Part shown: in pieces, positions 4,782 through 5,239 of the stretch
Layout: each line of letters starts with the position of its first letter
How positions within the stretch are numbered: the first letter of the stretch is position 1
From: Cenarchaeum sp.
GTDB taxonomy: Archaea; Thermoproteota; Nitrososphaeria; Nitrososphaerales; Nitrosopumilaceae
DNA: 5,239 nucleotides
Reading direction: 5' to 3'
NCBI GenBank assembly: GCA_007570915.1
Contig: RKSK01000028.1
Coordinates: forward strand, 1 to 5,239
Position numbers and translations under genes: made by a program
The notes under the pieces: generated by a model
The model's input: only the letters and a program-made list of their open reading frames with translations
Told to the model about the DNA's origin: nothing
Database searches by the model: none

Positions 4782-4866
4782 CCTTTCACGGGCGCGTTCC
4801 ATGCGCGTCTTGGCTAGCGTGCTCGAGCCTTCTGGCCGAAACCCGCCATATGGCACAACCCGCGGG

Positions 4867-4880
4867 GTTTATTTATAAAC
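4867..4880. promoter_or_regulatory. AT-rich palindrome, orphan TATA-like element
   Basis: GTTTATTTATAAAC is a perfect 6-bp inverted repeat around TT, the most AT-rich stretch of the window. On the plus strand it would start a transcript near 4903, giving the exported-protein gene a second promoter with a leader of about 40 nt. On the minus strand it would start a transcript near 4846 into the structured interval. It also follows AACCC-GCG-GGGTT (4857-4869), so a plus-strand RNA from upstream could end here on the TTTATTTAT tract. The evidence does not separate these roles. Confidence 0.4.
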
Positions 4881-4914
4881 TCTCCGCACTCTTGCCTACG
4901 AGACCCGCCAAAGC

Positions 4915-4920
4915 TTTATG
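4915..4920 (+). promoter_or_regulatory. TATA box of the exported-protein gene
   Basis: TTTATG, within AAGCTTTATG, is centred about 28 nt before ATG 4946, the same spacing as at other leaderless genes in the window. Confidence 0.5.
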
Positions 4921-4945
4921 TGGCCAAAACCCGGCGGGATCCGTG

Positions 4946-5239
4946 ATGAGGGGGGAGCGGATCCTGGTTCTTGTGGCGATCGCGGCAGCGGCGTTCCTCT
5001 CCCCCGTAACGACGCTCTCCCAGTTCTCCATGGACGACGACACCGGGATCCCCGCCCCGCCCGCGGCTGCCCCGCCGGGGCAGGCCGCCGTGGACGAGGA
5101 GATGGAGGAGCCCGGCGCCCCGCCGTGGGGGATAGTGCCGGAGGACCCCACGGTGAGCCACGTGGCCGTCGTCAACGAGCTCATGGACGCGCACAGGGAC
5201 CTCACCGGGATAATGGAGGCGCAGGCGGGGGGCGACTAC
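4946..5239 (+). CDS. exported acidic proline-rich protein, 3' end missing
   Basis: Open for 98 codons to the window edge, without a stop. Residues 1-5 are basic (MRGER), 6-20 are hydrophobic (ILVLVAIAAAAFLSP) and 21-27 polar, a typical Sec signal peptide; no lipobox Cys follows, so secretion or cell-wall attachment rather than a lipoprotein is likely. The following part, 29-70, is Asp/Glu and Pro rich (MDDDTG, VDEEMEEPG) and looks disordered; from about 70 a helical segment begins (VVNELMDAHRDLTGIMEA). I do not recognise the family from this fragment. ATG 4946 fits the TATA box at 4915-4920; the codon before it is GTG, an equivalent alternative. G/C-ending codons dominate throughout, supporting a real gene. 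Confidence 0.72.
   Translation, partial: MRGERILVLVAIAAAAFLSPVTTLSQFSMDDDTGIPAPPAAAPPGQAAVDEEMEEPGAPPWGIVPEDPTVSHVAVVNELMDAHRDLTGIMEAQAGGDY

Larger units (their letters stand above)
4391..4945. other. long non-coding interval with dense inverted repeats
   Basis: About 550 nt between divergent genes. Short open frames exist on both strands, but they overlap one another and show no family motif, signal or consistent promoter, so I call none a gene. The ends are AT-rich promoter islands (4414-4426 and 4867-4920); the middle is GC-rich and holds several separate stems listed below. No tRNA T-arm, 5S, SRP (GGAAGG helix 8 loop) or RNase P core motif was found on either strand. It could hold an unrecognised structured RNA, a dispersed element, or only composition-driven hairpins. 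Confidence 0.6.

Noticed and set aside
4598..4878. Several short ORFs on both strands within the non-coding interval
   Set aside because: They overlap each other, have no recognisable motif and no TATA box at the spacing seen elsewhere, and cross the inverted-repeat stems.
4943..4949. GTGATGA matching a C box of C/D-box sRNA
   Set aside because: It is the GTG-ATG start of the exported protein and no D box (CTGA) occurs within the next 80 nt.

Overview
The window looks like archaeal chromosome, most probably a high-GC member of the Thaumarchaeota (Nitrososphaerota; Cenarchaeum-like is my best guess). The basis is a set of archaeal information-processing genes (Nob1, prefoldin beta, a short nuclease-only XPF), a small basic-fold protein I recall as restricted to Thaumarchaeota, and TATA boxes about 27-31 nt upstream of start codons with no Shine-Dalgarno, the signature of leaderless archaeal transcripts. 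The taxon is an inference from gene content, not from a marker tree.

Layout. 1-345: a small zinc-ribbon protein behind a TATA box and a perfect 16-bp palindrome. 416-1435: an unusual, mostly disordered protein of 339 aa with six copies of an LPKG motif (the last is its C-terminus), a proline-rich tandem repeat and three TGY motifs; I cannot assign a function. 1455-1856 (minus): a thaumarchaeal conserved protein (DUF6659-like), convergent with the LPKG gene and divergent from NAD kinase. 1960-3241: NAD kinase overlapping the rRNA-processing endonuclease Nob1 in a two-gene operon. 3238-4390 (minus): prefoldin beta followed 1 nt later by an XPF/ERCC4 nuclease; this operon converges on Nob1, and both final genes share one CTAG as their stop codons inside a set of inverted repeats. 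4391-4945: about 550 nt with no convincing protein gene but many inverted repeats, including an 18-bp imperfect stem, and an AT-rich TATA-like palindrome. 4946-5239: the start of an exported protein cut by the window end.

The core genes are housekeeping: NADP supply, 20S pre-rRNA 3' end maturation, DNA repair/structure-specific cleavage and chaperoning. The most unusual items are the LPKG-repeat protein, the structured non-coding interval at 4391-4945 and the shared-stop convergent junction at 3229-3281. Most promoter calls rest on TATA-to-start spacing seen repeatedly in the window and need transcript mapping to confirm.
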